From Spinacia oleracea (taxonomy: Eukaryota; Streptophyta; Magnoliopsida; Caryophyllales; Amaranthaceae): DNA of 64,000 nt. Both the position numbers and the translations under genes were made by a program. The stretch's first letter is position 1. Every line of letters starts with the position of its first letter. The stretch covers positions 10,579,747 through 10,643,746 of the forward strand of contig NC_079488.1 of assembly GCF_020520425.1 (NCBI RefSeq), given 5' to 3'. Below are positions 22,490 to 35,600 of the stretch, piece by piece. Below the pieces are notes generated by a model. The model was given only the letters and a program-made list of their open reading frames with translations, was not told where the DNA came from and did no database searches.

Positions 22490-23122
22490 ATGGACCTTTC
22501 CAAAATTTTCATTATCTTCTCTCTCATGGTTTCTTTCACGTCCGCCACCAGTGTTATCGACTTTTGTGTGGCGGACTTCAACTTTCCTGTTACACCAGCA
22601 GGATATCCTTGCAGGAATCCTGCTAACCTAACAGTGGATGACTTTGTTTTTTCAGGTTTGAGTGTCGCTGGTAACACATCAAACATATTCAATGTTGGTG
22701 TAACTGCAGCATTCGACCTTACTTTCCCTGCCTTGAACGGTCTAGGCATTTCATTGGCACGGTTAGATATAGGAGTGGGCGGAGTTGTTCCAATCCACTC
22801 ACACAGAGTATCAGAAGTTATCCTGATGATTGAAGGAACTATTATTGCCGGGTTTATAGGTTCAGATAACACTGCGTACTATAAAACGTTGAACAAGGGA
22901 GATATTATGATATTCCCACATACGTTACTTCACTTCCAAGTTAACGTAGGCGATGCTCCGGCTCTTGCATTTGTTAGCTTAAACAGTGCAAACCCTGGTT
23001 TCCAATTTATTACCACTTCTATTGGAGCAAATGATCTACCAACTGAAATAGTTCAAAGGATCACTTTGTTTGATGCTGCACAAGTGCGCAGGGTCAAGAG
23101 ACTCTTTGGTGGCACTAATTAA
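22490..23122 (+). CDS. Germin-like protein (cupin), copy 2
   Basis: A 210-residue germin-like protein, collinear with GLP1 without gaps and differing at about 48 positions. Residues 101-130, which carry box 1, are identical. Signal peptide 1 to about 20; disulphide cysteines Cys26 and Cys41; glycosylation sites NLT 46-48 and NTS 62-64. Metal ligands by position are His103, His105, Glu109 and His148. It has the same shortened H-S-H-R-V-S-E spacing as GLP1, so the change predates the duplication. Box 2 reads FPHTLLHFQVN; the germin consensus has a Gly where Thr stands. Single exon; the C terminus GGTN is typical. Predicted secreted apoplastic cupin; substrate unknown. The frame, TATA box and polyadenylation signals are intact, so it is likely functional. 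Confidence 0.96.
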   Translation: MDLSKIFIIFSLMVSFTSATSVIDFCVADFNFPVTPAGYPCRNPANLTVDDFVFSGLSVAGNTSNIFNVGVTAAFDLTFPALNGLGISLARLDIGVGGVVPIHSHRVSEVILMIEGTIIAGFIGSDNTAYYKTLNKGDIMIFPHTLLHFQVNVGDAPALAFVSLNSANPGFQFITTSIGANDLPTEIVQRITLFDAAQVRRVKRLFGGTN

Positions 23123-23308
23123 AAATATATATTTCATATTCATATATTTGAATGTCACTTGATTATGTGTGTTACCTTTCTAGTTTCTACTACTTGTCAT
23201 GTCATGTTAAAATTTATGAAAATGTATGTTGTATAATTGAATAATAATAGGTACGATGTCGATTATTGATCATAATTGTACTAGTTTTATTTTCCTCGTC
23301 AATATATA

Positions 23309-23314
23309 AATAAA
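23309..23314 (+). terminator. Possible polyadenylation signal of GLP2
   Basis: AATAAA about 190 bp after the stop codon. Closer AT-rich variants (TGAATAATAATAGG near 23238) are alternatives. Confidence 0.35.
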
Positions 23315-23374
23315 ATTGTTAGTATTTGTGATATGGTTGTACGTACAAATATATGTCAATATATTGTATTTTAA

Positions 23375-24231
23375 CTAGCATTTTGACCTGTGCAATGCAC
23401 GAGAGTATTTTGTAAAGTTTTATAAGAACTTACATAGTTACACTGCTCTACATACAATAACTTAGATATTATCAAATTTTAGATTATTTATGTGTATTCG
23501 TAATTTTTTGCTTAATGTAAGTTATAAATAAATAAATAAATAAATAAAATCACATTATGTATGTGTTAAGGTTATTACTAAGTTAATCTAACAACATTTA
23601 GTGAGAACAATTAATCAAAGGTGATGAAAATGTAACATATAATATAATGTCTATAAAAACAAACGTACGGCTATTAAAATAATCATAATAAATTGACGAA
23701 AATTGATATTTTTTCATAGAAAAAAAAAGAATAGACACATAAAGTAAAACACACATTACCTCAGAAAATGTGTGATGATATATAGTTGATTGTGCAAGTG
23801 ATGTAACGAAAATGGTACGTACGTGGTTAGTCAATTTATTTATAAGGAGTGCATTGAAGATGGGAAGTTGATGGTTCATCCTAGCAAGATGTTTAGCTTC
23901 TTATGCCTTCTATTTAGTAAGAACTAATGTTTATTAATGTTATTGTTATGAAATATTAATAACAATTTAACTTAGCTCATCAAATTATGATTATTTATTT
24001 GTATGAATGTCTTTTAGTTTTTTCAGGTTTTTATTTTTCTTGGAGGGGAAGTCTTTTGAGTTTTCCCTCTTTAAACACAAAGACATGTACATTAATGATG
24101 TATTTGTTTTTTGTCTTTTTTTTTTTAAAAAAAAGAGAAGATTGTGTTGTGAAGACACATGTCACACTATAACATATGATTACATGTCACATTCTAACCT
24201 ATGGTTTCAGTTTTTAAACACTAGGTATAGA
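23375..24231 (-). mobile_element. Non-autonomous Helitron, minus orientation
   Basis: On the minus strand it starts TCTATACCTAGTGTTTAAAA at 24231 and ends with the hairpin CTCGTGCATTGCACAGG, a short linker and CTAG (23375-23378). The flanking bases fit A/T insertion. 857 bp. Its start matches that of the Helitron at 8007. Short frames inside look like chance. Confidence 0.8.
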
Positions 24232-24249
24232 TTTTTTTTATTCTGAGTC

Positions 24250-24865
24250 AGCATTGGCGGAACCAACGCATACTAAGTGGGGTCACTTGACACCACTTGA
24301 CGTTTCTAAGAAAGTATGTCATGACTCGTGGCACTTTCCTCCTTCAATTCGACACATGTCATTCCATTTCATCCAATACATAACGTAGTTAATAAAAGAT
24401 TCGAACCCAAGACCTCATGATTTGTGCAATAATGACTTATCTACTTGGTTATATCACTACAAGAATTTGTATCTTTGATGACAACCTAATAACGACGGGT
24501 CAAAATTCCCGTCGGAAAAGCCTTTTGTGACGGGGGTAACAACCAAACAAAGACGGGAACAACCGTCGCAAATGTCTTTTACGACGGTTTAATTAACGAC
24601 AGGATTTTCCATTAACGACGGCCCCGTTTTATGACGGGTTCGCGACAGGAAATCCCGTCATTAATCAACGATTATTGGTCTTTTGCAACGGGATTCCCCG
24701 TCATTAATGGTACAATTTCTTGTAGTGTATCATGTTACATGTTATCTTCTATAAATGAAAAATAGTAAATTACAATAAAATAAAGAAAAAGTTATTTTTT
24801 TACAACAGATACAATTATATTTATCAAATTAATGACTCTAGACATCGCCCGATCACAAAAGCTAG
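24250..24865 (+). mobile_element. Helitron-like fragment with 3' terminus, hosting a CACTA MITE
   Basis: The right end GACATCGCCCGATCACAAAAG-CTAG-T is Helitron-like. The 5' terminus is not recognisable, so the left limit is a guess. A tRNA-like stretch lies on the minus strand near 24395-24450 (GGTCTTGGGTTCGAATC). The CACTA MITE at 24455 is inserted in it. Confidence 0.42.
24455..24727. mobile_element. CACTA-derived MITE, copy 2
   Basis: CACTACAAGAATTTGTATCT at the left and TTCTTGTAGTG at the right, with target duplication TAT (24452-24454 and 24728-24730). It aligns with 14000-14278 throughout, including the ACGACGGG words. 273 bp. Confidence 0.93.
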
Positions 24866-25041
24866 TTCATATTAAAAACTATTTCGTTTAATTAATTTTT
24901 CTATTTACTTTTTAAACCTGGGACTCCATTTAGTACAACTTATGAGTTTGCCACTAGTCATGAGTCCTGATTGTTAAGAATATTATTTCCTAAGTGGGAT
25001 ATTCTACAGCTAAGTAGACCAAGCAGGAAAAGTCTACTACG

Positions 25042-25752
25042 TGTTGGAAATAATGCAAAGAAAGTATTTTACCATTTGTGAAAATGTCCCACATTGATAG
25101 AAATTAAATGTATGGTTTTCAAGGGAAGTATTTAAAGTAAAGGGGATTGTCCCACATGGGAAGAAAATGAACTCTTCCTTTTGTTTAAATATAGGGAATG
25201 AATGTTTATACTTTGAAGTGCTTCCCCTAGTGGTTTGGGCTAGAAACGGAATCCCCACACGCGCGCCGCCACCGTCCGTCCGGCCAGTTCGTGTTCGTGG
25301 CACGTGCGCGAGACCGTTCAGTTACGTAGCCCATTCCGTAACGGTCGCATTAATTCTGATTTTCAGTTTAATTGGCAGTTAATTGCATGATCAATTTTGA
25401 TTGGCAGTTACAAGTGTTTAATTGCCCAATTTAATTCTAATTTCGGTTACAAACCCTTGCTTGCTTTATAATAAGTTTTGGGGAATCAGTTTTTGATACC
25501 GAAAAATTTCAACTCTCTTCTCCTATTCTTCTGAGCATATTATGAGTTCCTAGTTCGTTTTATTCGAGTGCACGTTAAAACGAATTGCTGTGTAAAATCT
25601 TGGGGGGGCAACGCCTATTACGATTGCACCATAGTCGGGGCGAATTTTGCTTCTAAGACAGTGTTTGCATAATACGTCACAGCTTTATATACATCAAATA
25701 TTCGGCCCACATTTCATTTACATTTTCGGATTTTACAGTATTCTTTCCTACA
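25042..25752 (+). repeat. Family B LTR 1 (left)
   Basis: 711 bp, TG...CA. Contains a GC-rich patch (CACACGCGCGCCGCCACCGT) and TATA-like TTTATAATAAG near 25465. Close to LTR 2 apart from scattered substitutions. Confidence 0.9.
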
Positions 25753-25789
25753 ATTTAGAAGCAAAATTTTCCTACTGTGAAATCTGATT

Positions 25790-28700
25790 ATGGATTCATC
25801 TCTCATCAAGACTCTTCCTGATCTCTCCAAATTGCAACCTCTCAATGGTACCAATTACAAACGTTGGTCTCAAATATTACTGATTTTTTTTGAGCAGTTG
25901 GAGGTTGATTACGTCCTTCTTCAAGACTGTCCTCAACAATCCGATGCTGCTACTGCCACACCAAATGTTGATGAACGGATCGCTAAGTATGAGAAGCACA
26001 ACAAGTTCGTTAGAGGTCACCTTCTCAGTCATATGGGTAACTCTCTTTTTGATCTTTTCATCAATAACAAATCTGCTAAATCTGTTTGGGAGACGTTGGA
26101 AAAGAAATATGGTACAGATGATGCTGGAAAAAAGAAGTATGCTACGGGAAAATGGCTACAGTTCAAAATCGTTGATGACAAGCCAATCATGGATCAAGTC
26201 CATGAGTACGAGAATCTGGTTGCTGACATTCTGGCAGAAGGTATGAAGATGTGTGAGGTGCTGCAAGCCAATGTTCTGATCGAGAAGCTTCCTGATTCAT
26301 GGTCCAATTACCGCAATCATCTCAAACACAAGAAGAAAGATATGTCCCTTGAAGAACTGGTCAGCCACATGAAGATCGAAGAAGCCAACCGATTGAAGGA
26401 TAAGGACTCTTCTCCTTATGAACTTTCTGTTAAAGCTAACATTGTGGAATCTTCTTTCCCAAAATCTGACAGGTTTAATAAACAAAACAAGAATTCTGGA
26501 AACTTCAAGAAGAAGAATCAGAATTCAAAACAACTTGGTGTTCGAAGCAAGAAAGGTTGAGACTTCAAGAAAAATGGGAAGTCAGAGAAAGGATCTGGTG
26601 GCTGTTATGTTTGTGGTAAGTCAGGCCATAAGGCTTGGCAATGCTACAACCGCAAGGATGTTGCAGGCAATGGCCAGAAACCGGATCAAACCAAGAATCA
26701 AGCTCATATTGCAGAAGATACTAATGAAATTATTGCTGCTGTAATTTCTGAAATTAATTTAGTTGATAATACAACTGAATGGATTGTTGATACAGGTGCA
26801 ACTAAGCACTTCTGTTCAGATAAGGAACTGTTTGCAGAATTCAAAGAAGTTACGGGAGGTGAACAGGTCTTTATGGGAAATTCAAGCAGTTCTGAGGTGC
26901 TTGGCAAAGGGAAAATTCTCCTAAAGCTGAATTCTGGAAAATCTTTATCTTTGCAAAATGTACTGTATGTCCCTTCTCTTCGCAGGAACTTAATTTCTGG
27001 TGCTCTCCTAAACAAAGCTGGTGTGAAACTTGTTTTTGAGGGTGACAAACTTGTTTTATCTCGTAATGGGGAATTTGTGGGGAAGGGATATTTGTCTGGT
27101 GGTTTTTTTATTTTAGAGACTGTATCTGTTATTGATGTTATGAATAAGACTACTTCTTCTGCTTACTTGCGTGAGTCTGTTGATCTTTGGCATGTAGATT
27201 AGGACATGTTAATTATGGCTCTTTAAAACGTTTGCAAACAATGTCTCTAATTCCTAATCTGAATAGCAATGGTCATAATAAGTGTGAAATTTGTGTTGAA
27301 GCTAAGCATTCTAGAACTCACTTTAGACTAGTTACTTCTAGACAAACTGAATTGTTTGAATTAATTCACTCATACTTAGCTGATTTTAAGAATACCGAAA
27401 GCAGAGGCGGCAAACGGTATTATATCACCTTTGTAGATGACCATTCTAGATATACCAAAGTGTACCTTTTAAGGACCAAAGATGAGGCAGAACAAAAGTT
27501 TTTAATTTGTAAGGCAGAAGTTGAAAATCAATTAGACCGTAAGATTAAAAGGTTTAGGTCTGATAGAGGTGGTGAGTATGGTACAACCTTTTTAAAGGAA
27601 CTTTGTGAGCAAAATGGAATTATTCATGAATTGAGTGCTCCCTATACTCCTCAACAAAACAACATTGCTGAAAGGAAAAATAGAACCCTTAAGGAAATGA
27701 TGAATGCAATGTTGATTAGTTCTGGCTTACCTGATAACATGTGGGGGGAGGCCATACTTTCTGCTAATTATGTGTTGAACAAAGTACCCCATAAGAAGTT
27801 AGACAAAACCCCTTATGAATTGTGGAAAGGTCATGGACCCAACCTAAAATACTTGAAAGTGTGGGGGTGTTTAGCTAAAGTTGGTTACCTTCCTTTAAAC
27901 GGGAAAACATTGGTCTAAAAACTTTTCATGCAGTGTTTGTTGGTTATGCTGAAAATAGTGCAGCTTATAGGTTCATGTGTTTGAGTGATAGGTCAATGTG
28001 TGAATCTAGAGATGCTGAATTTTTTGAGCATATTTTCCCTTTAAAGAATAATGTTGTTTCACATAACAATTCCCATGATGCTTCACATGATGTTTCTACT
28101 TTTGTTCCCTCTTCTTCTTCTATACCTTCATCTTCTCCTATTGTTCAAACTGATGTTGTAGAACCTAGGAAAAGCAAAAGGCGTCGAACTGAAACTAGCT
28201 ATGGTCCTGATTTTTTGACTGTGTTTTTGTCTGAACTCAATAATGTGGATGAAATAGATGAGTTAGTTGTATTTCTTAACTTGTTTGATGATGAGCCTAA
28301 AACTTTTGATGAGGCCATGAGTTCAATTGATGCTAGTTTTTGGAAAGAGGCGGTTAATAGTGAAATAGAGTCCATCATGTCTAATCATACATGGGAATTA
28401 GTTGAATTACCTAAAGGTAGTAAAGCCATTGGTTGTAAATGGATTTTTAAAAGGAAAAGAAAAACTGATGGTGCAGTTGACAGGTACAAAGCAAGACTTG
28501 TAATTAAAGGTTTCACACAAAAATTTGGTGTTGATTTCTTTTATACTTACTCACCAGTAACTAAGATCGCGACTATTCGTGCTTTACTTGCTTTAGCTTC
28601 AAGTTATAAGTTAATTGTGCATCAAATGGATGTAAAAACTACTTTCTTGAATGGCGACTTAGAAGAAGAAATTTATATGATTCAACCTCCTGGTTTTGTA

Positions 28701-29834
28701 GTTCCAGGACAGGAACATAAAGTTTGTAAGTTAAAGAAGTCTTTATATGGTTTGAAACAAGCTCCAAAACATTGGTACGAAAAGTTTCATAAAACTATTT
28801 TAAGTTTTGGATTTATTGTGAACCGTGCTGATGCTTGTGTGTACTAAAAAATGTTTGGTTCTGATTTAGTTATTGTCTGCTTATATGTAGATGATATGTT
28901 GATTTTCGGTACACATATTGATGCTATTAATGAAACCAAAAGGTTTCTATCCTCTCAATTTGAAATGAAAGACATGGGTGAAACTGATGTGATCTTGGGT
29001 GTTAAAGTCACCAAAACTAGTAATGGTTTCTCTTTGTCTCAATCTCACTATGTGGAAAAAGTGTTAAAGAAATTTAACATTTTTGATGTTGTGCCTGTTA
29101 AAACTCCTTATGATGCTAGCATACACTTGAAAAAGAATAAAGGCAATAGTGTGTCTCAATCTAAATATGCTAAAATAATTGGGAGTTTAATGTTTCTCAT
29201 GAATTACACTCGGCCTGACATAGCCTATGCAGTTAGTAGACTTAGTCGGTATACCCATAACCCCGGTAGAGACCATTGGAATGCTCTTAGGAGGTTATTA
29301 AAGTACCTTAGGGGCACGATGGATTGGGGTTTGCATTATGTTGGATTTCCTGCTGTTTTAGAAGGTTATTGTGATGCAAACTGGGTATCTGATAATGATG
29401 AGGTAAGTTCCACTAGTGGATATGTTTTTACTTTATGTGGAGCAGCTATCTCTTGGAAGTCTTCTAAACAGACTTGTATTGCCCGGTCAACTATGGAGTC
29501 CGAATTTATTGTATTGGACTTGGCCGGGCAAGAGGCGGAGTGGTTGAGAAATTTATTGGCCGATATTCCATTGTGGGGGCGTCCTGCTCCACCTGTATCT
29601 CTACATTGTGATTCTCAAGCTGCTATTTGTGTTGCTAAAAACAGCGCTTATAATGGCAAAAAGAGACATATTCATGTGAGGCATGAATCTGTGAGAACAC
29701 TAATAGAGAGTGGTGTAATTATTATGGAATTTGTGAGATCCGAGAGGAATATAGCAGATCCTTTAACCAAGGGACTAAATAGAAGATTAGTCCTTGATAC
29801 GTTGAGGGGAATGGGGCTTAAGCCTGTTAGTTGA
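25790..29834 (+). pseudogene. Copia family B gag-pol, body 1
   Basis: Gag begins LPDLSKLQPLNGTNYKRW, the UBN2-type gag of plant copia elements. The zinc knuckle CYVCGKSGHKAWQC (about 26600-26645) is intact. Protease motif VDTGATKHFC follows, then integrase (HHCC zinc region; FVDDHSRY; SDRGGEY; AERKNRTL), reverse transcriptase ([21 protein letters not shown]) and RNase H ([26 protein letters not shown]). Lesions private to this copy: TGA in gag (26558-26560), a one-base deletion near 27194 beside the integrase zinc region, and Tyr for the first catalytic Asp of integrase (27373-27375, IHSYLADF). Lesions shared with body 2: a frameshift around 27890-27918 and TAA at 28845-28847 just before the YVDD block. 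It cannot make an intact polyprotein. Confidence 0.93.
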
Positions 29835-30456
29835 GGAATTCATGGTGGACACCCGACCTTGTTCACACAAGGTTTCTTGTGGTCTAACGAAGCCATGGAA
29901 AGACTCATTTGTGTACACTTCCCATTTCTATGACTTGTACATTTTATGTGAGGTTAAGCTTCTTAGCTTTTAATGAAGTTCATATCCCAGGGTCTGGGTG
30001 GTCCTAATGAGAAGGACTTGATGAATTCACCGCATGTATATTGAGAGGTTGAGGAACAACTCTTAATGGTTTCATATCCCAAGATATGGGTGGTCTATGT
30101 GATAGACTTGATGAAATCACCTACTTGAGTGTGAAGGTTTGGCCACCTTATATGGAAAACTTGGGCAAGTTTTTCTAGAGCACTCATGAGCATCCCAAGT
30201 ATAATGACCGTTGTTGCTTGGCTATCGCGGAACTCATAATAATCTAAGGTATGGTATGTGTTATTGGGTTTTATTTCTTGATTGGGATAGTTCCAGATTT
30301 GTTCACTTTCTCAATAATGAAATTGCCTAATCTTCACTATGTGTTGGTTCAATCGAAAGACACCAACATTTAAGTATCAAACCTTCATAAAAAGTGCTCA
30401 GATTTCTTTTTCTTCTTTTCTTTTAAACAAAATGGGTCTTTGCATTTGTGGGGGAT

Positions 30457-32566
30457 TGTTGGAAATAATGCAAAGAAAGTATTTTACCATTTGTGAAAAT
30501 GTCCCACATTGCTAGAAATTAAATGTATGGTTTTCAAGGGAAGTATTTAAAGTAAAGGGGATTGTCCCACATGGGAAGAAAATGAACTCTTCCTTTTGTT
30601 TAAATATAGGGAATGAATGTTTATACTTTGAAGTGCTTCCCCTAGTGGTTTGGGCTAGAAAGGGAATGAAGGAAATAATGCCCTTGGTCCAAGTATGCAT
30701 TCAATATTAAGTCTAATAAAAGCGGTTCAGTATTAATTAACAAGTTAATAATTCAGTGAGATCAAGTGAGCTGAATGCCTAGCTAGAGGCCGCTTCAGTT
30801 CAATTGGAATTAATGATATTAATCCACAGCTTACTCTTGACTGAACCCGTAGGGTCACACAAATAGTACATAAACGGATCAAGTATTTAATGGCATTAAA
30901 TACTCCATCTATGGATATTCGGAATCGACGGATCTTGGTTTCAGTGGGAGCTGAGATCGTCACAGGCAAGAAATGAATACTCCGGAAACGATGATATTGC
31001 CGGAAACGGAAATATGGATCGTATCGGAAATATAAATATTATCCAAGTCGTAGATGTTGCTGGAAACGGAAACATGGTACGTATCGGAAAATATTACCGG
31101 AAATGGAAATATTGCCGGAATCAGAAATATTGCCGGAAACGGAAATATTGTTAGAATCGGAAATATTATCGGAATCGGAAAATAATTCCGGAAACGGAAA
31201 TATTAAATATTTGTTTGAAACGGAAATTAATTCCGGAATCGGAAATATTAAATATTGTTCGTATCGGAAATGAATTTCGGAACCGGGAATTTAATCGGAA
31301 GCGTATCGTACGAATTAGCATCGGACGAGGCCTGCAAGACGAAGGCCCAGCACGAAGCCGGGCCATCGCCCAGCAAGCCAAGCGCAACAACCACACGCCA
31401 AGCATACGACCAGGCCCAGCGCAAAAGCCAGGCCCAGCCGAAGCTTGGGCGCGCGCGCGGACAAGGCTGCGACAGTGGGCATTGCGCTGTGCGCTCGGCG
31501 TGGGCCGCAAGGCCTGCGTGCGGGTGTGCGGTGCTTGTGCGCCACTCGTGTGTGCTACTCGAATCCTAAGGCTACCGGGATTCGTAATATGATTAAATCT
31601 AATCCTAATAGATAAAGTTTGTTTAATTAGAGTACTATTAGGATTATAATTAAATAGATTTGTATTCTAACAGGATTATAATTCCTTTCCATAAACTCTA
31701 TAAATAAGTGCCTAGGGTCACATATTTACAGAGAGAATTCAAGTATTCAAAGTGAGTTTTTGAGAGAAAAATTCAGTCACACATTTGCCTATAAAGTGCC
31801 GAAAATAATAGTACCTTAAGGGCGATTCTAGTTGGTCAATCTTAAGGCGGATTCGGACGTGCTGTGGACTATCTACGGAGGGACGACACTTGGAGTCCTA
31901 AAGACTTGTTCTTGTTCGGTTCGGGCGCAGCTAGGGAAGGCACGCAACAAAGAGTATGCATCTAAACTATGCTAAATGATTATGTGTAAATAATATGTTT
32001 TCCTGGCTTTATGGTTTTTTCGCATGATTTATGAATTGTCATATGTATCATAACCTAACAGGGAATCCCCACACGCGCGCCGCCACCGTCCGTCCGGCCA
32101 GTTCGTGTTCGTGGCACGTGCGCGAGACCGTTCAGTTACGTAGCCCATTCCGTAACGGTCGCATCAATTCTGATTTTCAGTTTAATTGGCAGTTAATTGC
32201 ATGATCAATTTTGATTGGCAGTTACAAGTGTTTAATTGCCCAATTTAATTCTAATTTCGGTTACAAACCCTTGCTTGCTTTATAATAAGTTTTGGGGAAT
32301 CAGTTTTTGATACCGAAAAATTTCAACTCTCTTCTCCTATTCTTCTGAGCATATTATGAGTTCCTAGTTCGTTTTATTCGAGTGCACGTTAAAACGAATT
32401 GGTGTGTAAAATCTTGGGGGGGCAACGCCTATTACGATTGCACCATAGTCGGGGCGAATTTTGCTTCTAAGACAGTGTTTGCATAACACGTCACAGCTTT
32501 ATATACATCAAATATTCGGCCCACATTTCATTTACATTTTCGGATTTTACAGTATTCTTTCCTACA
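30457..32566 (+). repeat. Family B LTR 2 (central, shared), with nested solo LTR
   Basis: A 711-bp LTR interrupted by a 1394-bp family A solo LTR plus 5-bp target duplication. It serves as the 3' LTR of body 1 and the 5' LTR of body 2. A polypurine tract (TGTGGGGGAT) lies directly upstream. Its GC-rich patch is like LTR 1, not LTR 3. Confidence 0.9.
30667..32060 (+). mobile_element. Family A solo LTR nested in family B LTR 2
   Basis: 1394 bp starting TGAAGGAAATAATGCCC and ending CCTAACA, flanked by the duplication GGGAA (30662-30666 and 32061-32065). An intact duplication with no internal region is the classic outcome of LTR-LTR recombination. Contains the 18-bp minisatellite (about 30990-31300), GC-rich block and CTATAAATA box (about 31699). 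Younger than LTR 2. Confidence 0.95.
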
Positions 32567-32603
32567 ATTTAGAAGCAAAATTTTCCTACTGTGAAATCTG
32601 ATT

Positions 32604-35600
32604 ATGGATTCATCTCTCATCAAGACTCTTCCTGATCTCTCCAAATTGGAACCTCTCAATGGTACCAATTACAAACGTTGGTCTCAAAAATTACTGATTT
32701 TTTTTGAGCAGTTGGAGGTTGATTACGTCCTTCTTCAAGACTGTCCTCAACAATCCGATGCTGCTACTGCCACACCAAATGTTGATGAATGGATCGCTAA
32801 GTATGAGAAGCACAACAAGTTCGTTAGAGGTCACCTTCTCAGTCATATGGGTAACTCTCTTTTTGATCTTTTCATCAATAACAAATCTGCTAAATCTGTT
32901 TGGGAGACGTTGGAAAAGAAATATGGTACAGATGATGCTGGAAAAAAGAAGTATGCTACGGGAAAGTGGCTACAGTTCAAGATCGTTGATGACAAGCCAA
33001 TCATGGATCAAGTCCATGAGTACGAGAATCTGGTTGCTGACATTCTGGCAGAAGGTATGAAGATGTGTGAGGTGCTGCAAGCCAATGTTTTGATCGAGAA
33101 GCTTCCTGATTCATGGTCCAATTACCGCAATCATCTCAAACACAAGAAGAAATATATGTCCCTTGAAGAACTGGTCAGCCACATGAAGATCGAAGAAGCC
33201 AACCGATTGAAGGATAAGGACTCTTCTCCTTATGAACTTTCTGTTAAAGCTAACATTGTGGAATCTTCTTTACCAAAATCTGACAGGTTTAATAAACAAA
33301 ATAAGAATTCTGGAAACTTCAAGAAGAAGAATCAGAATTCAAAACAACTTGGTGTTCAAAGCAAGAAAGGTGGAGACTTCAAGAAAAATGGGAAGTCAGA
33401 GAAAGGATCTGGTGGCTGTTATGTTTATGGTAAGTCAGGCCATAAGGCTTGGCAATGCTACAACCGCAAGGATGTTGCAGGCAATGGCCAGAAACCGGAT
33501 CAAACCAAGAATCAAGCTCATATTGCAGAAGATACTAATGAAATTATTGCTGCTGTAATTTCTGAAATTAATTTAGTTGATAATAAAACTGAATGGATTG
33601 TTGATACAGGTGCAACTAAGCACTTCTGTTCAGATAAGGAACTGTTTGCAGAATTCAAAGAAGTTACGGGAGGTGAACAGGTCTTTATGGGAAATTCAAG
33701 CAGTTCTGAGGTGCTTGGCAAAGGGAAAATTCTACTAAAGCTGAATTCTGGAAAATCTTTATCTTTGCAAAATGTACTGTATGTCCCTTCTCTTCGCAGG
33801 AACTTAATTTCTGGTGCTCTCCTAAACAAAGCTGGTGTGAAACTTGTTTTTGAGGGTGACAAACTTGTTTTATCTCGTAATGGGGAATTTGTGGGGAAGG
33901 GATATTTGTCTGGTGGTTTGTTTATTTTAGAGACTGTATCTGTTATTGATGTTATGAATAAGACTACTTCTTCTGCTTACTTGCTTGAGTCTGTTGATCT
34001 TTGGCATGGTAGATTAGGACATGTTAATTATGGCTCTTTAAAACGTTTGCAAACAATGTCTCTAATTCCTAATCTGAATAGCAATGGTCATAATAAGTGT
34101 GAAATTTGTGTTGAAGCTAAGCATTCTAGAACTCACTTTAGACCAGTTACTTCTAGACAAACTGAATTGCTTGAATTAATTCACTCAGACTTAGCTGATT
34201 TTAAGAATACCGAAAGCAGAGGCGGCAAACGGTATTATATCACCTTTGTAGATGACCATTCTAGATATACCAAAGTGTACCTTTTAAGGACCAAAGATGA
34301 GGCAGAACAAAAGTTTTTAATTTGTAAGGCAGAAGTTGAAAATCAATTAGACCGTAAGATTAAAAGGTTTAGGTCTGATAGAGGTGGTGAGTATGGTACA
34401 ACCTTTTTAAAGGAACTTTGTGAGCAAAATGGAATTATTCATGAATTGAGTGCTCCCTATACTCCTCAACAAAACAGCATTGCTGAAAGGAAAAATAGAA
34501 CCCTTAAGGAAATGATGAATGCAATGTTGATTAGTTCTGGCTTACCTGATAACATGTGGGGGGAGGCCGTACTTTCTGCTAATTATATGTTGAACAAAGT
34601 ACCCCATAAGAAGTTAGACAAAACCCCTTATGAATTGTGGAAAGGTCATGGACCCAACCTAAAATACTTGAAAGTGTGGGGGTGTTTAGCTAAAGTTGGT
34701 TACCTTCCTTTAAACGGGAAAACATTGGTCTAAAAACTTTTGATGCAGTGTTTGTTGGTTATGCTGAAAATAGTGCAGCTTATAGGTTCATGTGTTTGAG
34801 TGATAGGTCAATGTGTGAATCTAGAGATGCTGAACTTTTTGAGCATATTTTCCCTTTAAAGAATAATGTTGTTTCACATAACAATTCCCATGATGCTTCA
34901 CATGATGTTTCTACTTTTGTTCCCTCTTCTTCTTCTATACCTTCATCTTCTCCTATTGTTCAAACTGATGTTGTAGAACCTAGGAAAAGCAAAAGGCGTC
35001 GAACTGAAACTAGCTATGGTCCTGATTTTTTGACTGTGTTTTTGTCTGAACTCAATAATGTGGATGAAATAGATGAGTTAGTTGTATTTCTTCACTTGTT
35101 TGATGATGAGCCTAAAACTTTTGATGAGGCCATGAGTTCAATTGATGCTAGTTTTTGGAAAGAGGCGGTTAATAGTGAAATAGAGTCCATCATGTCTAAT
35201 CATACATGGGAATTAGTTAAATTACCTAAAGGTAGTAAAGCCATTGGTTGTAAATGGATTTTTAAAAGGAAAAGAAAAACTGATGGTGCAGTTGACAGGT
35301 ACAAAGCAAGACTTGTAATTAAAGGTTTCACACAAAAATTTGGTGTTGATTTCTTTTATACTTACTCACCAGTAACTAAGATCGCGACTATTCGTGCTTT
35401 ACTTGCTTTAGCTTCAAGTTATAAGTTAATTGTGCATCAAATGGATGTAAAAACTGCTTTCTTGAATGGCGACTTAGAGAAGAAATTTATATGGTTCAAC
35501 CTCCTGGTTTTGTAGTTCCGGGACAGGAACATAAAGTTTGTAAGTTAAAGAAGTCTTTATATGGTTTGAAACAAGCTCCAAAACAATGGTACGAAAAGTT

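Noticed and set aside
23987..24246. Phe-rich short frames
   Set aside because: Inside a Helitron and T-rich; no conserved domain.
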